Origin: Proteobacteria bacterium UBA3588
GTDB taxonomy: Bacteria > Pseudomonadota > Gammaproteobacteria > Thiohalomonadales > Thiohalomonadaceae
Direction of reading: 5' to 3'
NCBI GenBank assembly: GCA_002376325.1
Contig: DFMR01000127.1
Span: 1-16,694, forward strand
DNA length: 16,694 nt
Each line of letters begins with the position of its first letter. Positions within the stretch are counted from its first letter, which is position 1. The position numbers were made by a program, and so were the translations under genes. The notes below the pieces were generated by a model, which ran no database searches, was not told the DNA's origin, and saw only the letters and a program-made list of their open reading frames with translations. Positions 14,436 to 16,694 of the stretch are shown here, in pieces.

Positions 14436-14745
14436 AACGGGCTGCTGAAACAACGTTTGTTAATCCCACACGGTAAACGAGGGCAGTTTATCCCCCTCCC
14501 CGCCGTCCGCACCAGCCACCCCGCCGGGATCGCCGGCAACAGCGTCTAGCCGCCCTTCTGCCCATAGCGGCGGCGAAGATCCTCCATCATGGCGAGGCAT
14601 CATCGATCAGGATGGCGCTGGAGCAGATCGTCCTTGGTGTGGTTGAAATTGTTGCAATCGTCTGCTGGGCGCGATCAAGAACAGCGGGCTCCAGCAAGCT
14701 GCTGCGGAGCCCATATCGGCGTCATCTATTCCAGCCGGAAATCGT

Positions 14746-14773
14746 AGCGGGGCCGCGCAATGCCGGCCCCGCT
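14746..14773 (-). terminator. GC-rich hairpin after the chemoreceptor gene
   Basis: AGCGGGGCCG and CGGCCCCGCT form a perfect 10-bp stem with an 8-nt loop, starting 9 bp beyond the chemoreceptor stop. On the minus strand the stem is followed by ACGATTTCC, so the T-run is poor; it is a plausible weak terminator or 3' end stabiliser. Confidence 0.55.
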
Positions 14774-14782
14774 GCGGTGGTA

Positions 14783-16405
14783 TCAGAGTTTGAACCGGTT
14801 GACCTGGCGTTCCAGTTCGGCGGCGAGTTGCACCAACTCCTCGCTGATTTGCGCCGTCTGCTTCGCCCCCTCTGATGTCTTGTCGGCAATCTGACTGATA
14901 TTGGTGATGTTGCGGTTGATCTCCTCCGCCACGGCGCTCTGCTCCTCGGAGGCGGTTGCAATCTGGGTATTCATATCGTTGATGGTGGCGACCTCGCCGG
15001 CAATCATCGCCAAATTTTCAGCCGCCTTCTCCACTTGATCGGACCCGCCTTGGGCCCGGGTGCGCGCCGCCTCCATTGCCCGTACCGCATCACCCGCACC
15101 GTTCTGCAACCGCTCGATCATCGACTGGATCTCCTCCGTCGACTGCTGGGTGCGGGAGGCCAAGGTCCGTACCTCGTCGGCCACCACGGCAAAACCCCTG
15201 CCTTGTTCGCCGGCGCGCGCCGCCTCGATCGCGGCATTCAGCGCCAGCAGGTTGGTCTGTTCGGCGATCCCTTTGATGACATCCAGCACCATGCCGATGC
15301 CGGCGCTGTCGCTTTCCACCTTGGCGATCACCTTGCTGGCATTTTCGATCTCACGGATCAGAACTTCGATACCGCCCAACGCCTCGGTCGCCACCAAGGC
15401 GCCGTTCTTGGACTCATCGTCGGCGCCGCGCGAGGCGGAGGCGGTCTGCGCGGCATTGCGCGCCACCTCCTGCACCGTACTGCTCATTTCGTTCATGGCG
15501 GAGGCCACCATATCGGTTTCGCTGCGCTGCTCCATCACCACTTTGAGCGTCTCGTCGGCCACGTTGGAGACGCGGTCCGACACTTGGGTCAACTGGTGCG
15601 TGGAACTCGCCACCGCCTGCAGACTGCCGCGGAACTTTTGGATCATGCGGTTGAAGGCATGTCCCATGGCGCCCACCTCGTCCTCCGCCTCGACCTTGAT
15701 GTTGCGGCTCAGATCCTCGTCCCGTTCGATGGCCTCGATGGTGCCGCGCAGGGCATTGATACGACGAATCACCACGCGCCGCACCACAAACATGATCAAC
15801 AGCAGACCGAGGGCGAACACTACCAGGTAGCTGACCGCTTCGATCTCTACGTTGTGCTTAACCTGCTGATCCAGCGCCTTGAGCGAGTAACTGATACGAA
15901 CCGCGCCCATCACCGTGTTCACCGGTACCTGATGGCACATCAGGCAGTTGGTACCGCGATAATCCTTCTCGGCGCGCATTGGATTGATGACGGTCAGCAC
16001 GCGGTCGCCGTTCACCTCCTTCACTTGCACGATAGCCTCGCCGGCCAAGCCCCGCTTGTCGAGGTCGTCGGTGGGTTGCTCATGGGCATCGCCCGGACCG
16101 AACTGCTTGATCACCGGTTCACCACGAATGAGCTGCGCATTCAGCACGCCCGGACGATCCAGCACCTTGCTGCGCAGCACCTCGCGCTGATTCATGGTGC
16201 CGGTAAGCATCATGGTGTTGATGCTGTCGAAATAGGAATCCGCCGCGTCCTTCGTCTGCTGGGTAACCACCCGCAGCACCAACTGCTTCTCGTCACTCGT
16301 GGAATAGTAAAGGGCTGCCACCAGCACCAGGGCAAATACCCCCGCCAGGGCAAGATTGATTTTGGCCTGTACCGACATGTGTTTCGATGCGGACCGTTTG
16401 CTCAT
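14783..16405 (-). CDS. Methyl-accepting chemotaxis protein with a periplasmic heme-c (CxxCH) sensor domain
   Basis: A 540-residue transmembrane chemoreceptor. TM1 is near 15-36, the periplasmic sensor domain near 37-190, TM2 near 191-209, HAMP near 210-262, and the cytoplasmic signalling domain to the C-terminus, with the conserved hairpin tip IAEQTNLLALNAAIEAARAG / EQGRGFAVVADEVRTLA at about 380-416. Near the end of the sensor domain is GTNCLMCHQVP, a covalent heme attachment motif with Cys154, Cys157 and His158. c-type-heme sensor domains are known in chemoreceptors such as Geobacter GSU0582 and GSU0935, where they sense redox state or gas ligands; a similar role is inferred here. No C-terminal CheR-tethering pentapeptide is present (it ends VNRFKL). 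The ATG has AGAGGTGG 3-4 nt upstream. No che genes are in the window. Confidence 0.95.
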   Translation of the reverse strand: MSKRSASKHMSVQAKINLALAGVFALVLVAALYYSTSDEKQLVLRVVTQQTKDAADSYFDSINTMMLTGTMNQREVLRSKVLDRPGVLNAQLIRGEPVIKQFGPGDAHEQPTDDLDKRGLAGEAIVQVKEVNGDRVLTVINPMRAEKDYRGTNCLMCHQVPVNTVMGAVRISYSLKALDQQVKHNVEIEAVSYLVVFALGLLLIMFVVRRVVIRRINALRGTIEAIERDEDLSRNIKVEAEDEVGAMGHAFNRMIQKFRGSLQAVASSTHQLTQVSDRVSNVADETLKVVMEQRSETDMVASAMNEMSSTVQEVARNAAQTASASRGADDESKNGALVATEALGGIEVLIREIENASKVIAKVESDSAGIGMVLDVIKGIAEQTNLLALNAAIEAARAGEQGRGFAVVADEVRTLASRTQQSTEEIQSMIERLQNGAGDAVRAMEAARTRAQGGSDQVEKAAENLAMIAGEVATINDMNTQIATASEEQSAVAEEINRNITNISQIADKTSEGAKQTAQISEELVQLAAELERQVNRFKL

Positions 16406-16535
16406 CGACCACCTCTATTTTTATGATTTCGACTTACGCCGTTCAAATACGAACCACGCCGTGAATGGCCACCCGATCGCTGTTCGCACACATCTCTCGC
16501 CCTGGTATCCAAACGAAGCCACGCCGTCGCGCGAT

Positions 16536-16694
16536 TCAGTCGCTCTGTTCGTCCAGCCCAAAGACTGACAGATCGACGCCTACAGTAACCGTATCGGCAA
16601 AAACAGCACCATCTTGAGTGTAACGCCCCTTCCATTCACGCAGACGCTGCTGCATGCGCCGCACATGGCTGCCTTCCCAAAACAATTTATCGCA
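16536..16694 (-). CDS. C-terminal 52 residues of an unidentified protein, entering from the right edge
   Basis: An open minus-strand frame runs from the window edge to TGA at 16536-16538. It reads CDKLFWEGSHVRRMQQRLRE, WKGRYTQDGAVFADTVTVGV, DLSVFGLDEQSD. The balanced composition, with tryptophans, paired Arg and an acidic C-terminus, looks like real protein, unlike the Arg/Ser-rich alternative frame over the same bases. I do not recognise the family. The chemoreceptor gene follows 130 nt downstream on the same strand. Confidence 0.55.
   Translation of the reverse strand, partial: CDKLFWEGSHVRRMQQRLREWKGRYTQDGAVFADTVTVGVDLSVFGLDEQSD

Larger units (their letters stand above)
14368..14782. other. 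Intergenic region LysR to chemoreceptor, no gene recognised
   Basis: About 415 bp between the start of the LysR gene and the end of the chemoreceptor gene (both minus strand). It holds the inverted repeat at 14414-14435 and the GC-rich hairpin at 14746-14773. Short open stretches on both strands (for example a plus-strand one from 14612, and a minus-strand MMEDLRRRYGQKGG ending in a stop) have no ribosome site or recognisable family. Decayed coding remains cannot be excluded. Confidence 0.5.

Noticed and set aside
15035..16426. 463-codon plus-strand open frame over the chemoreceptor
   Set aside because: It mirrors the chemoreceptor codons on the opposite strand and shows no domain or ribosome site.
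16418..16446. TTGAAC-17-TAAAAA promoter for the chemoreceptor
   Set aside because: Transcription would start near 16411, inside the ribosome-binding site, so the leader would lose its Shine-Dalgarno.

Overview
The window looks like chromosomal DNA of a high-GC gammaproteobacterium. The evidence is the adjacent cmoA/cmoB pair (wobble-uridine tRNA modification), an Nfo with exactly E. coli residue numbering, and a PerM that reads like the gammaproteobacterial protein almost end to end. A free-living, respiring, possibly chemolithotrophic lineage is my guess from the heme-c chemoreceptor and the envelope genes; no gene fixes the genus. I saw no tRNA, rRNA, IS element, CRISPR array or phage gene.

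Left part (1-2700, minus strand): a two-gene RND efflux operon, periplasmic adaptor then permease. The permease runs off the left edge. Its upstream region carries a perfect 10-bp inverted repeat built from two ACTTAAGT boxes exactly 11 bp apart, the best operator candidate in the window.

Middle left (2880-7094): housekeeping and stress genes. These are a cupin-fold protein, endonuclease IV (nfo), an OsmC-family protein on the minus strand divergent from cmoA, then cmoA and cmoB. The gaps hold three copies of a ~100-bp hairpin repeat (TTAACCAC...CCCCGTGGTTAAC..CTTTT) and one unrelated 69-bp palindrome. One repeat copy separates cmoA from cmoB.

Middle (7263-11711): a TonB module, exbB, a broken exbD remnant, tonB, and a TonB-dependent receptor with a strong factor-independent terminator. 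The receptor carries a CxxxM plus HxM pair positioned like the copper ligands of P. aeruginosa OprC, so I infer copper uptake. exbD has lost its start codon and is frameshifted, and the TonB membrane helix lacks the usual His. The system must therefore borrow ExbD from elsewhere, be decaying, or be non-canonical.

Right part (11847-16694, minus strand): perM preceded by a coupled small conserved protein, a LysR-type regulator, a methyl-accepting chemotaxis protein whose periplasmic domain has a CxxCH heme-c motif, and the last 52 codons of an unidentified gene entering from the right edge. The perM start codon sits in the 3-nt loop of a perfect 9-bp hairpin.

I did not find a wholly new multi-gene system. 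The items most worth following are the copper receptor with its decayed ExbD, the ~100-bp repeat family, the 11-bp phased operator and the heme chemoreceptor.
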